Shown here: piece after piece, positions 34,368 through 43,205 of the stretch
Layout of the letters: the number at the start of each line of letters is the position of its first letter
Numbering within the stretch: the stretch's first letter is position 1
Source: Acetatifactor sp.
GTDB lineage: Bacteria > Bacillota > Clostridia > Lachnospirales > Lachnospiraceae
Assembly: GCA_016293615.1 (NCBI GenBank)
Contig: JAEDDX010000008.1
Coordinates: 1 to 54,664 of the forward strand
Length of the DNA stretch: 54,664 bases
Reading direction: 5' to 3'
The notes under the pieces: generated by a model
Told to the model about the DNA's origin: nothing
Databases searched by the model: none
Seen by the model: the letters and a program-made list of their open reading frames with translations, nothing else
Made by a program: the position numbers and the translations under genes

Positions 34368-36452
34368 CTAGATGTCCAGATTTTTTACGAACTTAGCATT
34401 CTCTTCGATAAAGTCTCTCCGGGGCTCTACTTTATCTCCCATCAGTGTCGTAAATGTCAGATCAATTTCAGATTCCATCTCTTCGTCATAGTTGACACGA
34501 AGCAGAATTCTTCTCTCGGGGTCCATGGTCGTCTCCCACAACTGTTCTGCATCCATTTCTCCAAGTCCCTTATAACGCTGAATCTTATTGTTCTGATCGC
34601 GTCCGACTTCCTGAAGTATCTTCTCAAGCTCCTCATCACTGTACGCATACCAGATTCTCTTATTTTTCTCAAGCTTATACAGAGGAGGCTTTGCCAGATA
34701 TACATGTCCCTCCTTGATCAGGTCAGGCATGAATCTGTAAATAAAGGTAAGCAACAGAGTACTGATATGGGCACCGTCAACATCGGCATCCGTCATGAGG
34801 ATAATTTTGTTGTAACGAAGCTTACTGATATCAAAATCTTCATGAATACCGGTACCGAAAGCAGTGATCATAGCCTTAATCTCTGCATTGGCATAGATTT
34901 TGTCCAGTCTCGCCTTCTCCACATTCAGAATCTTACCGCGAAGAGGTAAAATAGCCTGTGTTGCACGGGAACGCGCTGTCTTTGCACTGCCGCCTGCGGA
35001 ATCTCCCTCTACGATATAGATCTCACACTTGGAAGGATCCTTGTCGGAACAGTCAGCTAATTTACCGGGAAGAGCCATACCTTCCAAAGCAGTCTTTCTT
35101 CTGGTCAGATCGCGCGCCTTGCGCGCTGCCTCTCTCGCCCTCTGTGCCAAAATGGATTTCTCACAGATAGACTTTGCAACGGAAGGATTCAATTCCAGAA
35201 AATATGTCAGCTGCTCACTTACGATATTGTCAACAGCACCTCTCGCCTCACTGTTGCCGAGCTTCTGCTTGGTCTGTCCTTCAAACTGAGGGTCCTCAAT
35301 CTTGACACTGATGATTGCGGTAAGTCCTTCTCTGATATCCTCACCGGACAGATTCGGCTCATTGTCCTTCAAAAGCTTTGCACTTCTCGCATAATCATTG
35401 AAGGTCTTTGTGATTGCATTGCGGAATCCCTGTAAATGAGTTCCTCCCTCGGGCGTATTGATATTATTTACAAAGCTGAATACGCTTTCGTTGTAAGAAT
35501 CGTTGTGCTGGAAAGCAACTTCCACAAATACATTATTTTTCTCACCCTCAAAATAGAGAATGTTTTCATAAATCGGCGTTTTGCTCTTATTCAGATAGGC
35601 AACAAATTCCTTGATGCCTCCCTCATAATGGAACTCAACTTTTCTTTCTTTCTTTACAACAGGTTCTTCACTGACTGCAGGCTCTGATACAGTCTCCTCT
35701 GCCGGAGCAACTTCTTCCTTATCAGCCTCTGCCCTCATCAAAAGTTCATTGATCTGGCTGTTTTCATGCTCCTCAACGCTAACCTCTTCCTTCCTCTCAT
35801 CTCTTAAGATGATCTTCAGACCCTTTGTCAGGAAAGCCATCTCACGAAGTCTTCTCTTCAGAATATCAAAATCAAAGACAGTCGTTTCCGTGAATATGGT
35901 TGCATCCGGCTTGAAGGTAATCTTGGAACCTGTCTTATCAATCGGACACTCTCCTATCACCTTCAAAGGATAACAGACATGACCCCTCTCATATCTTTGC
36001 TTATGAATCTTGCCATCCTGGCAGATTTCTACCTCCAGCCAGTCTGACAAAGCATTTACAACAGAGGCACCTACACCGTGAAGACCGCCGGATACCTTAT
36101 ATCCCCCGCCGCCGAATTTGCCGCCGGCATGAAGAATGGTAAATACCACTTCCACTGCAGGGATGCCTGCCTTGCTGTTGATACCGGTCGGAATCCCTCT
36201 TCCGTTATCGGTAACAGTTACGGAATTGTCTTCGTTGATACACACATCGATTTCCGTACAAAATCCTGCCAAAGCTTCGTCCACTGCGTTATCAACAATT
36301 TCATAGACCAGATGATGCAGTCCTCTGCTCGCTGTTGTACCTATGTACATACCGGGACGTTTTCTGACTGCTTCCAGACCTTCCAGAATCTGAATCTGGT
36401 CCGCTCCGTATTCATGATCTACGGTTGTGTTGTTCATGCTTTCTTCGCTCAT
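34368..36452 (-). CDS. gyrB: DNA gyrase subunit B (with acidic insertion)
   Basis: A 694-residue ATPase subunit of gyrase. GHKL ATPase motifs are VDNAVDEALAG, DNGRGIPTG and GGLHGVGASVVNAL. The TOPRIM domain has EGDSAGGSAK and DADVDGAHI, and the C-terminus is RRDFIEENAKFVKNLDI. It is longer than typical GyrB (about 640). The excess is a ~47-residue Glu/Val/Pro-rich stretch at ~222-268 (EEVAPAEETVSEPAVSEEP) placed just before HYEGGI at the junction of ATPase and transducer domains. The start ATG at 36452 has AAAGAGG upstream. recF is upstream and gyrA downstream. Confidence 0.96.
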   Translation of the reverse strand: MSEESMNNTTVDHEYGADQIQILEGLEAVRKRPGMYIGTTASRGLHHLVYEIVDNAVDEALAGFCTEIDVCINEDNSVTVTDNGRGIPTGINSKAGIPAVEVVFTILHAGGKFGGGGYKVSGGLHGVGASVVNALSDWLEVEICQDGKIHKQRYERGHVCYPLKVIGECPIDKTGSKITFKPDATIFTETTVFDFDILKRRLREMAFLTKGLKIILRDERKEEVSVEEHENSQINELLMRAEADKEEVAPAEETVSEPAVSEEPVVKKERKVEFHYEGGIKEFVAYLNKSKTPIYENILYFEGEKNNVFVEVAFQHNDSYNESVFSFVNNINTPEGGTHLQGFRNAITKTFNDYARSAKLLKDNEPNLSGEDIREGLTAIISVKIEDPQFEGQTKQKLGNSEARGAVDNIVSEQLTYFLELNPSVAKSICEKSILAQRAREAARKARDLTRRKTALEGMALPGKLADCSDKDPSKCEIYIVEGDSAGGSAKTARSRATQAILPLRGKILNVEKARLDKIYANAEIKAMITAFGTGIHEDFDISKLRYNKIILMTDADVDGAHISTLLLTFIYRFMPDLIKEGHVYLAKPPLYKLEKNKRIWYAYSDEELEKILQEVGRDQNNKIQRYKGLGEMDAEQLWETTMDPERRILLRVNYDEEMESEIDLTFTTLMGDKVEPRRDFIEENAKFVKNLDI

Positions 36453-36478
36453 TCATAACCTCTTTCTGCCGAAAATAA

Positions 36479-37582
36479 TCATTCGCGGCTCTCACAGTTA
36501 CTCATACAGGTAACCTGACCTTCCGAAACTTTATAAACCTTATTGATTTCAAATCGATTATTTACAAACTCTTCCAAACCGGTACAGGTAATGATCGTCT
36601 GAATCTCACCGATACTGTTTAACAGATAATTTTGTCTGTTGGAATCCAATTCTGAGAGAACATCATCCAAAAGAAGAATCGGTGTATCCTTCGTAATCCG
36701 CTTCACCAGTTCAATCTCTGAAAGCTTCAAGGACAAAGCCGCCGTTCTCTGCTGTCCCTGGGAACCGAATCTTCTGATGTCCACATCCCCGATATAGAAT
36801 GAAAAATCATCTCTGTGAGGACCCACGGAAGTCATCTTCGCCCTGATGTCTCTGTCCTGGCTGTTCTTCAGGGTACTTTCAAACGCCTCTATTTCCACAT
36901 CAGGCTCATAAACGATCCTGATTTCTTCTTTGTCACCGGAAAGCTTTTTATGTATTCCGTAAATGATTTCATTCAACTGCTCCACGAACAGCTTTCTTCT
37001 CTCTATGATCTTACTTCCAAAAGATACCAGCTGCATATCCCAGATACTGAGCGTTTCCTTCAAATCCGGGTTCATATACATATCTTTCAAAAGCTTGTTT
37101 CTCTGATTTACAATTTTGTTGTAATGATTGAGATTATAGAGATAGAACTGATCCAGCTGACACAATTCCATATCTACGAATCTTCTTCTCTCCGCCGGGC
37201 CGTTTTTGATGATTCCCAAATCCTCGGGAGAGAAGAACACAACATTGCACAAGCCGAGAAGCTCTGCCGCTTTCTTTAACTTATTGCCGTCGACTGCAAT
37301 TCCCTTAGAACCGCTCTTTCTCAGGTGCATATCCACTCTCGTTTCAACGCCCTCTTTCAAAAGATAGGTTCTGATATGTCCCTCTTCTTTGTCAAAACGA
37401 ATGATTTCCTTGTCTTTACTGCCCTTGTGAGATTTTGTCGTGGCAGCCACATATATGGCCTCCAGAATATTGGTCTTTCCCTGCGCATTATCTCCGAACA
37501 GAATCGTTACTCCGCTGTCAAATTCCAGCTTTAACTCTTCATAGTTCCTGTAATCTGCCAGTTCCAATGATTTGATGATCAT
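36479..37582 (-). CDS. recF: DNA repair/replication protein RecF
   Basis: A 367-residue SMC-like ATPase that helps load RecA at gaps. Walker A is GDNAQGKTNILEAI (~30), the signature is GSQGQQRTAALSLKLSEIE, and Walker B/D-loop is ILLLDDVLSELD. The ATG at 37582 lies 14 bases after the S4-domain gene and the stop is 26 bases before gyrB, the standard dnaN-S4-recF-gyrB order. Confidence 0.96.
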   Translation of the reverse strand: MIIKSLELADYRNYEELKLEFDSGVTILFGDNAQGKTNILEAIYVAATTKSHKGSKDKEIIRFDKEEGHIRTYLLKEGVETRVDMHLRKSGSKGIAVDGNKLKKAAELLGLCNVVFFSPEDLGIIKNGPAERRRFVDMELCQLDQFYLYNLNHYNKIVNQRNKLLKDMYMNPDLKETLSIWDMQLVSFGSKIIERRKLFVEQLNEIIYGIHKKLSGDKEEIRIVYEPDVEIEAFESTLKNSQDRDIRAKMTSVGPHRDDFSFYIGDVDIRRFGSQGQQRTAALSLKLSEIELVKRITKDTPILLLDDVLSELDSNRQNYLLNSIGEIQTIITCTGLEEFVNNRFEINKVYKVSEGQVTCMSNCESRE

Positions 37583-37596
37583 AAATTATCCTGTCT

Positions 37597-37806
37597 CTAG
37601 TCTTCAATCTTAATCGCATCGCCGTGATATTCCACAATATCACCGGCATAAAGCTTTTTCCCGCGCTGCAGCTCAATCTCTCCGTTCACCATGACTTCTC
37701 CGTCCTGTATCGCATACTTTGCTTCCACGCCGGATTCTGCAAGGCCTGCGGCCTTCAGCGCCTGTCCAAGCTTGATGTAGTCTTCCTTCAAATGAATGAT
37801 TTCCAT
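37597..37806 (-). CDS. S4-domain RNA-binding protein (YaaA-like)
   Basis: A 69-residue protein made of a single S4 fold (LKEDYIKLGQALKAAGLAES, then VMVNGEIELQRGKKLYAGD). It lies between dnaN and recF as YaaA does in Bacillus. Its exact RNA partner is unknown, though small S4 proteins of this type are linked to ribosome function. I chose the ATG at 37806, which has GGAAAGG seven bases upstream. An ATG at 37821 would add five residues but has no ribosome site. Confidence 0.88.
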   Translation of the reverse strand: MEIIHLKEDYIKLGQALKAAGLAESGVEAKYAIQDGEVMVNGEIELQRGKKLYAGDIVEYHGDAIKIED

Positions 37807-37830
37807 AATTTTCCTTTCCATACCTGCAAA

Positions 37831-38940
37831 TTAGCTTACGGTCGTAAAATTAACAGGAAGAATCAGATAAATGTAGCTTTCTTCAGCATTCTTGATAAAG
37901 CAGGGAGCCTTCGGATTTACCATGAAAAGCTCTACTTCCTCATCATCAATCACCCTGAGCGCATCAATCATAAACTTGGGATTGAATCCAATCATAAGAT
38001 CCTTACCCTGTTTTTCAATATCAAGATCCTCATTCATACTTCCGATGACGGAATTGATCTTCAATTCCATCTTATCATCCCTGATATTGATGATAATCGG
38101 CTTCTTATCTCCTTCTTTTACCAGAAGAGTTGCTCTGTCAATACAGCTTAAGAGATCTTTCTTGTTGATTTTGATCTTTGTCTCGTAATCACTTGAAAGC
38201 ATCTGATCGATTCTGAAATACTCTCCCTCAATCAGTCTGGAAACCACCGTCGTCTGATCAAATTCAAACACGATATGCTTGGAGGTAAAGGAGATGGTCA
38301 CATAATTGTCTGCTCCGCCGGGCAGGATCTTGCTCACTTCATTTAAGGTCTTGCCGGGAACTACCACCTTTTTGGGAGCATAGCTGTCCTTAAGCTCAAT
38401 CTTTCTGATAGAAATACGATGACCGTCAAGGGATACCACCTTGAGCTGATCTCCGTTGATTTCAAACAATTCACCGGTCATCAGCTTGTTTGTATCATTA
38501 TCCGAAATAGAGAAAATGGTCTGTCTTACAACTTCCTTCAAGGTAAACTGGCTGATCACGATACTGTCTTCTTTTTCTACCTGGGGAAGGTATGAGAAAT
38601 CTTCTCCCGACTTACCTACGATATTGAACTTTGCCTTTTCACATTTGATGGTAGTCATACAGGTAGAATCTGTCTCAATGATTACATCACTGTCAGGAAG
38701 CTTTCTTACGATATCGGAGAAAATCTTAGCATCCAGAGCAATGGCTCCTTTTTCTACAATATCTCCCTCTACGATCGTCTCAATTCCAAGATCCATGTCA
38801 TTTCCTGTCAGAGTAATAATACCCTTGGTGGCATCAATCATAATACATTCCAGAATAGACATCGTTGTCTTGGAGGAAACTGCTTTGGAAACGATCTGAA
38901 CACCGCTTAACAGTGAAGATTTAGGACATACTAATTTCAT
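37831..38940 (-). CDS. dnaN: DNA polymerase III beta sliding clamp
   Basis: A 369-residue processivity clamp, with three clamp domains recognisable by order and length. The N-terminal MKLVCPKSSLLSGVQIVSKAV and C-terminal sequence ending in ILPVNFTTVS are typical. It encircles DNA and tethers polymerase III. The start at 38940 follows AAGGGAGTTATTCAC; the frame extends 11 codons farther upstream, without a ribosome site. It is downstream of dnaA across the 308-base oriC-proximal gap. Confidence 0.96.
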   Translation of the reverse strand: MKLVCPKSSLLSGVQIVSKAVSSKTTMSILECIMIDATKGIITLTGNDMDLGIETIVEGDIVEKGAIALDAKIFSDIVRKLPDSDVIIETDSTCMTTIKCEKAKFNIVGKSGEDFSYLPQVEKEDSIVISQFTLKEVVRQTIFSISDNDTNKLMTGELFEINGDQLKVVSLDGHRISIRKIELKDSYAPKKVVVPGKTLNEVSKILPGGADNYVTISFTSKHIVFEFDQTTVVSRLIEGEYFRIDQMLSSDYETKIKINKKDLLSCIDRATLLVKEGDKKPIIINIRDDKMELKINSVIGSMNEDLDIEKQGKDLMIGFNPKFMIDALRVIDDEEVELFMVNPKAPCFIKNAEESYIYLILPVNFTTVS

Positions 38941-38984
38941 GTGAATAACTCCCTTCGCTTGTAAAGATGACATACTTGTCTGCG

Positions 38985-39227
38985 CAAATAATATAAAAAT
39001 ATAAAGTATTAAGTATTAAATTAAATAATAAGTGTTTATATGTGCATAACCTAATCTATTATACTATATTTCAGAGAAAAATGGAATGGAAAACGCGTTA
39101 ATATTTCAGAATAAGTTCAGAATAAAAAGCAGCTTATCAACATCCCTCATTTTGGATAAAAAGAAGCTCATAATGTTTATCAACATTCCTTTGTGTGATA
39201 TACACATCAAAAGATAAGTTAACCACA
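38985..39227. other. oriC part 1: AT-rich unwinding region and DnaA boxes (dnaA-dnaN gap)
   Basis: The dnaA-dnaN gap holds two identical boxes TTATCAACA (39134-39142 and 39177-39185), one mismatch from TTATNCACA. Weaker ones lie at 39198-39206 (ATATACACA) and 39219-39227 (TTAACCACA). Next to them, toward dnaN, is an AT-rich run (38987-39070) with repeated AAGTATTAA units. In Bacillus-type bipartite origins the unwinding element sits in this gap, and the layout here agrees. The exact unwinding site cannot be fixed by eye. Confidence 0.75.
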
Positions 39228-39248
39228 AAAGAATGTGAAAAAAGAAAA

Positions 39249-40607
39249 CTAGGCATTGAGTTTCTTCTTGATGGTATCAATCTTGATACGCAGTTCTTCG
39301 TTGGTCTCCATCTCGGTTTCAATCTTCTTTACACCGTGAATGACGGTCGTATGATCCTTCTTTCCCAGTATTTTTCCGATGTTTACCTGAGAGACGGAGG
39401 TCAGTTCCCTGCAAAGGTACATCACAACCTGTCTCGGCTGTACAAATTCTGAATTTCTCTTCTTCGATACGATGTCTTCCGGTTTAACTCCAAAATGCTC
39501 CGCAACAACGCTGATGATCAAAGAAGGCGTAATCTCCTTAGGTTTGTTGGGGTAAATCACATCCTTTAAGGCTTCTTCCGCGGATTCCAGGGTCAAATCA
39601 ACCTTATTGAGTTTTGCAAACGCAATGATTTTATTAAAGGCACCTTCCAGTTCACGGATATTGGATTTGATATTGGTAGCAATATAATTGATGATCTCTT
39701 CATCTATCTGACGGTCACAGGTTTCGGCATTTTTGCGAAGAATGGCCATCCTGGTCTCATAATCCGGCGCCTGGATGTCCGCAATCAGTCCCCATTCAAA
39801 TCTGGAACGGAATCTTTCATCAAGGGTTTCCATCTCCTTCGGAGGCTTGTCAGAGGATATGATGATCTGCTTTCTTGCAGCATGAAGGGCGTTGAATGTA
39901 TGGAAGAATTCTTCCTGGGTGCTCGCCTTACCGATGATGAACTGCACATCGTCTACCATCAGAACATCGACATTTCTGTATTTTTCACGCAGCTTGGTCA
40001 TAGAGGCAGCATTACCGCTTCTGATAGATTCGATCACTTCATTGGTAAAATCCTCACTGGTGACATACAGAACCTTCTTATCTGAATTGTTTTCCAGAAT
40101 AAAATGGCCGATGGAATGCATCAGGTGTGTTTTACCGAGTCCCGGTCCTCCGTACAGAAAGAGAGGATTGTAGGTTTCTCCGGGTGATTCCGCTACCGCA
40201 AGGGAGGCAGAGTGGGCAAACTTATTGTTGCTTCCCACGACAAAGGTATCAAATTTATACTTAGGGTTTAGATTTGCACTCTCATAATTGATGGAATTGG
40301 AAGCCTTCATGGCAGGCTCCTGCTTAGAGGGAAAGGCATCCAAAGCATCCTTCTCCAGAATGAATCTGACATCATAATTATGGTCGAACATTTCAGTCAG
40401 GGTAACCTGAAAAAAGCTCTTATATTTTGTGGAAATATAGTTCAGGGCATGTGACTGGTCAGAGGGAATGATAATACTGACCACATCCTCTGTGGTATTG
40501 AAATATTCCAGAGGAGCAATCCAGGTCTGATAGGAAATATCCGTGATATTATATTCTCTTCTGATTGTTTCTTTGACAGTCAGCCAGTTGTCTTTTATGA
40601 TGTCCAT
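39249..40607 (-). CDS. dnaA: Chromosomal replication initiator DnaA
   Basis: A 452-residue AAA+ initiator that binds DnaA boxes and opens oriC. Domain III has Walker A YGGPGLGKTHLMHSIG and Walker B VLMVDDVQFI. The C-terminal DNA-binding domain IV carries the signature KKDHTTVIHGVKKIE. I place the start at ATG 40607 because AAGGAAGG lies eight bases upstream and the N-terminal domain then begins normally (MDIIKDNWLTVKETI). The longer frame adds 11 codons without support. It is flanked on both sides by DnaA-box clusters. Confidence 0.97.
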   Translation of the reverse strand: MDIIKDNWLTVKETIRREYNITDISYQTWIAPLEYFNTTEDVVSIIIPSDQSHALNYISTKYKSFFQVTLTEMFDHNYDVRFILEKDALDAFPSKQEPAMKASNSINYESANLNPKYKFDTFVVGSNNKFAHSASLAVAESPGETYNPLFLYGGPGLGKTHLMHSIGHFILENNSDKKVLYVTSEDFTNEVIESIRSGNAASMTKLREKYRNVDVLMVDDVQFIIGKASTQEEFFHTFNALHAARKQIIISSDKPPKEMETLDERFRSRFEWGLIADIQAPDYETRMAILRKNAETCDRQIDEEIINYIATNIKSNIRELEGAFNKIIAFAKLNKVDLTLESAEEALKDVIYPNKPKEITPSLIISVVAEHFGVKPEDIVSKKRNSEFVQPRQVVMYLCRELTSVSQVNIGKILGKKDHTTVIHGVKKIETEMETNEELRIKIDTIKKKLNA

Positions 40608-40654
40608 GATATAAACCTTCCTTATTTGTTCATTCAGCATAGTAATACCAGACT

Positions 40655-40683
40655 ATTCTAATATAGTTTGAAAGAGATTTCAA
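40655..40683 (-). promoter_or_regulatory. Candidate dnaA promoter
   Basis: On the minus strand TTGAAA (40678-40683) and TAGAAT (40655-40660) are 17 bases apart, about 48 bases upstream of the dnaA start. The nearest consensus DnaA box (40714-40722) lies 31 bases upstream of the -35, which would suit autoregulation. Confidence 0.6.
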
Positions 40684-40713
40684 ATGTTAGTTATGAACAG
40701 CAAAAGTATAAGG

Positions 40714-40955
40714 TTATCCACATAATGTTGATAATTATGTTTATAATTGACTTATACAATAGAGGTTGTGGATAGTATTGTGAATAAGTGCATAAAAAAG
40801 GGTTTTTGAAAAAGGGTTGAGTTTACTGGAAAAATTGAGGTTTTACGCATGAAATTCACAGGATATTTGTTTCTTTCTTAAAATTATCCACATCGTATCA
40901 ACAGTGTGTGAATAATTTTATTCTTTTTAATTTGTGTGGATATCTATGTGTATAA
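40714..40955. other. oriC part 2: DnaA-box cluster upstream of dnaA
   Basis: Seven boxes lie in 242 bases between divergent dnaA and rpmH. Plus strand TTATCCACA occurs at 40714-40722 and 40884-40892. Minus strand TTATTCACA is at 40779-40787 and 40907-40915, and TTATACACA at 40947-40955. One-mismatch boxes on the minus strand are at 40767-40775 and 40935-40943. Five match TTATNCACA exactly. Most boxes in the rpmH-proximal half face the same way. The rest of the gap is AT-rich and holds no gene. Confidence 0.88.
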
Positions 40956-41008
40956 GTGAATAAATAAATTTTTTATGTTTGAAAAGTATTATTTTTGCTT
41001 GATTTTCC

Positions 41009-41037
41009 TTGACATACCGTACTTTTTCCTGTACAAT
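41009..41037 (+). promoter_or_regulatory. Promoter of rpmH
   Basis: A perfect TTGACA (41009-41014) and TACAAT (41032-41037) are separated by 17 bases, 43 bases upstream of the rpmH start. It is one of the best sigma-A matches in the window. Confidence 0.8.
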
Positions 41038-41079
41038 CAACATGCTATTTTCCTGGAAAATGGAAGGAGGTGCGTTTGA

Positions 41080-41214
41080 ATGAAGATGACATTTCAGCCT
41101 AAGAAGCGTTCTCATGCTAAGGTTCATGGTTTCAGAGCAAGAATGAGTACTCCCGGCGGAAGAAAAGTATTAGCAGCTAGACGTGCAAAAGGAAGAAAGA
41201 AATTATCCGCATAA
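41080..41214 (+). CDS. rpmH: 50S ribosomal protein L34
   Basis: A 44-residue, very basic ribosomal protein (MKMTFQPKKRSHAKVHGF, then MSTPGGRKVLAARRAKGRKK). Length and sequence match L34 throughout. The ATG at 41080 follows GGAAGGAGGTGCGTTTGA. It is the first plus-strand gene past oriC and begins the conserved rpmH-rnpA-yidD-yidC-khpB series. Confidence 0.97.
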   Translation: MKMTFQPKKRSHAKVHGFRARMSTPGGRKVLAARRAKGRKKLSA

Positions 41215-41230
41215 GTCACAGTCATGTGAT

Positions 41231-41256
41231 AGGTCACAGCAATGTGACCTTTTTCT
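41231..41256 (+). terminator. Terminator-like hairpin between rpmH and rnpA
   Basis: AGGTCACA and TGTGACCT form an eight-base-pair stem around GCAA, followed by TTTTTCT. It lies 17 bases after rpmH and would let some transcripts stop there, lowering rnpA relative to L34. Confidence 0.75.
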
Positions 41257-41284
41257 CTTCTTAAAAGTATTTTTGGAGGAGTAA

Positions 41285-41638
41285 ATGAGATTTTCTGAAA
41301 GTTTGAAAAAATATCACCAGTTTCGGTTCGTGTATCAGAACGGCAGGTCTTATGCGAATAAGTACCTAATCATGTATATTAAGGAAAATGGCACCGACAA
41401 AAACAGAATCGGAATCAGTGTGAGCAAGAAAGTTGGTAACAGTGTGGTGAGGCACCGTGTCACCAGACTGGTACGAGAGAGTTACCGGTTACATGAAGCG
41501 GTATTCAATAGTGGTTTGGATATTGTAATCGTGGCGAGAGCGAATGCAGCAACGGTTGGTTATTTTGAAATCGAAAAAGCCCTGCTTCATCTTGGAAAGC
41601 TTCATCATATTATTAAGGTTTATTTTTACCAAGACTAG
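41285..41638 (+). CDS. rnpA: Ribonuclease P protein component
   Basis: A 117-residue basic protein that supports the RNase P RNA in tRNA 5' maturation. The family block NRIGISVSKKVGNSVVRHRVTR (~39-60) and the following LVRESYRLHE are visible. The ATG at 41285 follows TTGGAGGAGTAA. It lies after rpmH, separated by a terminator-like hairpin, and yidD begins four bases after its stop. Confidence 0.95.
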   Translation: MRFSESLKKYHQFRFVYQNGRSYANKYLIMYIKENGTDKNRIGISVSKKVGNSVVRHRVTRLVRESYRLHEAVFNSGLDIVIVARANAATVGYFEIEKALLHLGKLHHIIKVYFYQD

Positions 41639-41642
41639 AACA

Positions 41643-41852
41643 ATGAAAAATTTATGTATTGCCGCTATCAGGTTATATCAAAAATATATCTCTCCCTATA
41701 AAGGAACGAAGTGTCCCTATGTACCGTCCTGTTCCCAGTATGGAATAGAAGCAATTCAAAAGTACGGTGCATTGAAAGGGGGACTTCTTGCTTTATGGAG
41801 AATTTTGCGGTGTAATCCTTTTTCGAAGGGAGGATATGATCCTGTCCCCTAG
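41643..41852 (+). CDS. yidD: Membrane protein insertion efficiency factor YidD
   Basis: A 69-residue protein with the family pattern: LYQKYISPYKGTKCPYVPSCSQYGIEAI with three conserved Cys, ending in RILRCNPFSKGGYDPVP. YidD has an amphipathic N-terminal helix and helps YidC insert proteins. It starts four bases after rnpA and ends 26 bases before yidC, the usual arrangement. A longer in-frame start within rnpA is not needed. Confidence 0.95.
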   Translation: MKNLCIAAIRLYQKYISPYKGTKCPYVPSCSQYGIEAIQKYGALKGGLLALWRILRCNPFSKGGYDPVP

Positions 41853-41878
41853 ATAAAGCGGTATATTCAGGAGGATGA

Positions 41879-43183
41879 ATGAATCTTATTTTATTAACCC
41901 AAAATGAAACCTTCATTATAGGATGGGTTGCCAAACTCCTGGGAATGATCATGAATGCTATTTTTTATGTAATAGACATGATTGGCATTCCGAATATAGG
42001 TTTGGCTATTATTATCTTTACTATTGTTGTCTACCTGTTAATGATGCCTCTTACCATTAAGCAGCAGAAGTTTTCTAAGCTCAATGCGAAGATTAATCCT
42101 GAGATTCAGGCAATTCAGGCAAAGTATAAGGGTAGAAAAGACCAGGAGTCCGCAATGGCGCAGAATCAGGAGATTCAGGCAGTCTATGCAAAGTACGGTG
42201 TTTCCCCCAGCGGAAGCTGCGTACAGCTTTTGATTCAGATGCCTATTCTGTTTGCGTTGTACCGTGTCATTGCTTCCATGCCCGCATATGTTACCAAGAT
42301 CGGTGACACATTCCGTGTACTTGCGGACAAGATCATCGCTGTTGACAATGGTGCATTTCTTCAGAATTCAGGTGTAGACAGTATCAGTTCCGCCGTTTCC
42401 ATGTATGGCAAGGCTATGACTGACGGTAACCTTTCCAATGGAATCATTGATGTGTTGAATAAGCTGGGTTCCGCAGATATGGCAACGGTTGCAACACATT
42501 ACGGTCTGTACGGTTCCGTATTTGAAGGAAATCTGATTTTATCAGAGAACGGTCAGAGAGGTCTGATCGATACTTACAACTACTTTTTGGGATTGAACAT
42601 GGGTGATTCACCTATGGCTATGCTGAAGGCAGCAATGGCAGTCGGGGCTATCGGTATCATTATCGGTTCCCTCGCAATTCCCGTACTTGCCGCTGTGACA
42701 CAGTGGATCAATACAAAACTGATGCCCCAGCCTGAGAGCAACAGCAAGAACGCGGACGATCCCGCAGCAGCCATGGCACAGTCCATGAAGACCATGAATA
42801 TCATGATGCCTATTATGTCAGCATGGTTCTGTCTGACACTTCCCGCAGGTATGGGTCTTTACTGGATTGCAGGAAGCGTAGTAAGAAGTATCCAGCAGAT
42901 TATCGTAAACAAGCATCTTGATAAGATGGATTTTGATGAGATTATCAAGAAAAACTCAGTAAAGAGTGCGAAGAAACTCGAAAAGATGAAAGAAAATCAA
43001 GAGAGAATGAACGCTTACGCTGAGATGAAAACCAGAAATATTCAAAGCAAGGCTAAGACAGATGTTTCCCAGAAGAGCAGTGCTCCTGCTTCAAGTACCG
43101 GCAGTACTTCTTCCACCGGTAAGAGTATGAGAGATAAGGCAAATATGGTAAACAGGTTTAACCAGAAGAATAATGACAATTAG
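41879..43183 (+). CDS. yidC: Membrane protein insertase YidC
   Basis: A 434-residue insertase that places proteins in the cytoplasmic membrane with or without Sec. It has about five hydrophobic segments: the first covers ~10-32, then ~38-58, and two close together near 245-265 and 310-330. The YidC block QLLIQMPILFALYRVI and the SAWFCLTLPAGMGLYWI block are conserved. The region between them (~150-225) is an extracytoplasmic insertion longer than in Bacillus SpoIIIJ. No lipobox precedes the first helix. The basic C-terminal tail is typical. The ATG at 41879 has AGGAGG four bases upstream. Confidence 0.93.
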   Translation: MNLILLTQNETFIIGWVAKLLGMIMNAIFYVIDMIGIPNIGLAIIIFTIVVYLLMMPLTIKQQKFSKLNAKINPEIQAIQAKYKGRKDQESAMAQNQEIQAVYAKYGVSPSGSCVQLLIQMPILFALYRVIASMPAYVTKIGDTFRVLADKIIAVDNGAFLQNSGVDSISSAVSMYGKAMTDGNLSNGIIDVLNKLGSADMATVATHYGLYGSVFEGNLILSENGQRGLIDTYNYFLGLNMGDSPMAMLKAAMAVGAIGIIIGSLAIPVLAAVTQWINTKLMPQPESNSKNADDPAAAMAQSMKTMNIMMPIMSAWFCLTLPAGMGLYWIAGSVVRSIQQIIVNKHLDKMDFDEIIKKNSVKSAKKLEKMKENQERMNAYAEMKTRNIQSKAKTDVSQKSSAPASSTGSTSSTGKSMRDKANMVNRFNQKNNDN

Positions 43184-43205
43184 TCAGGAAGGTTTGGTCA
43201 GTTAT

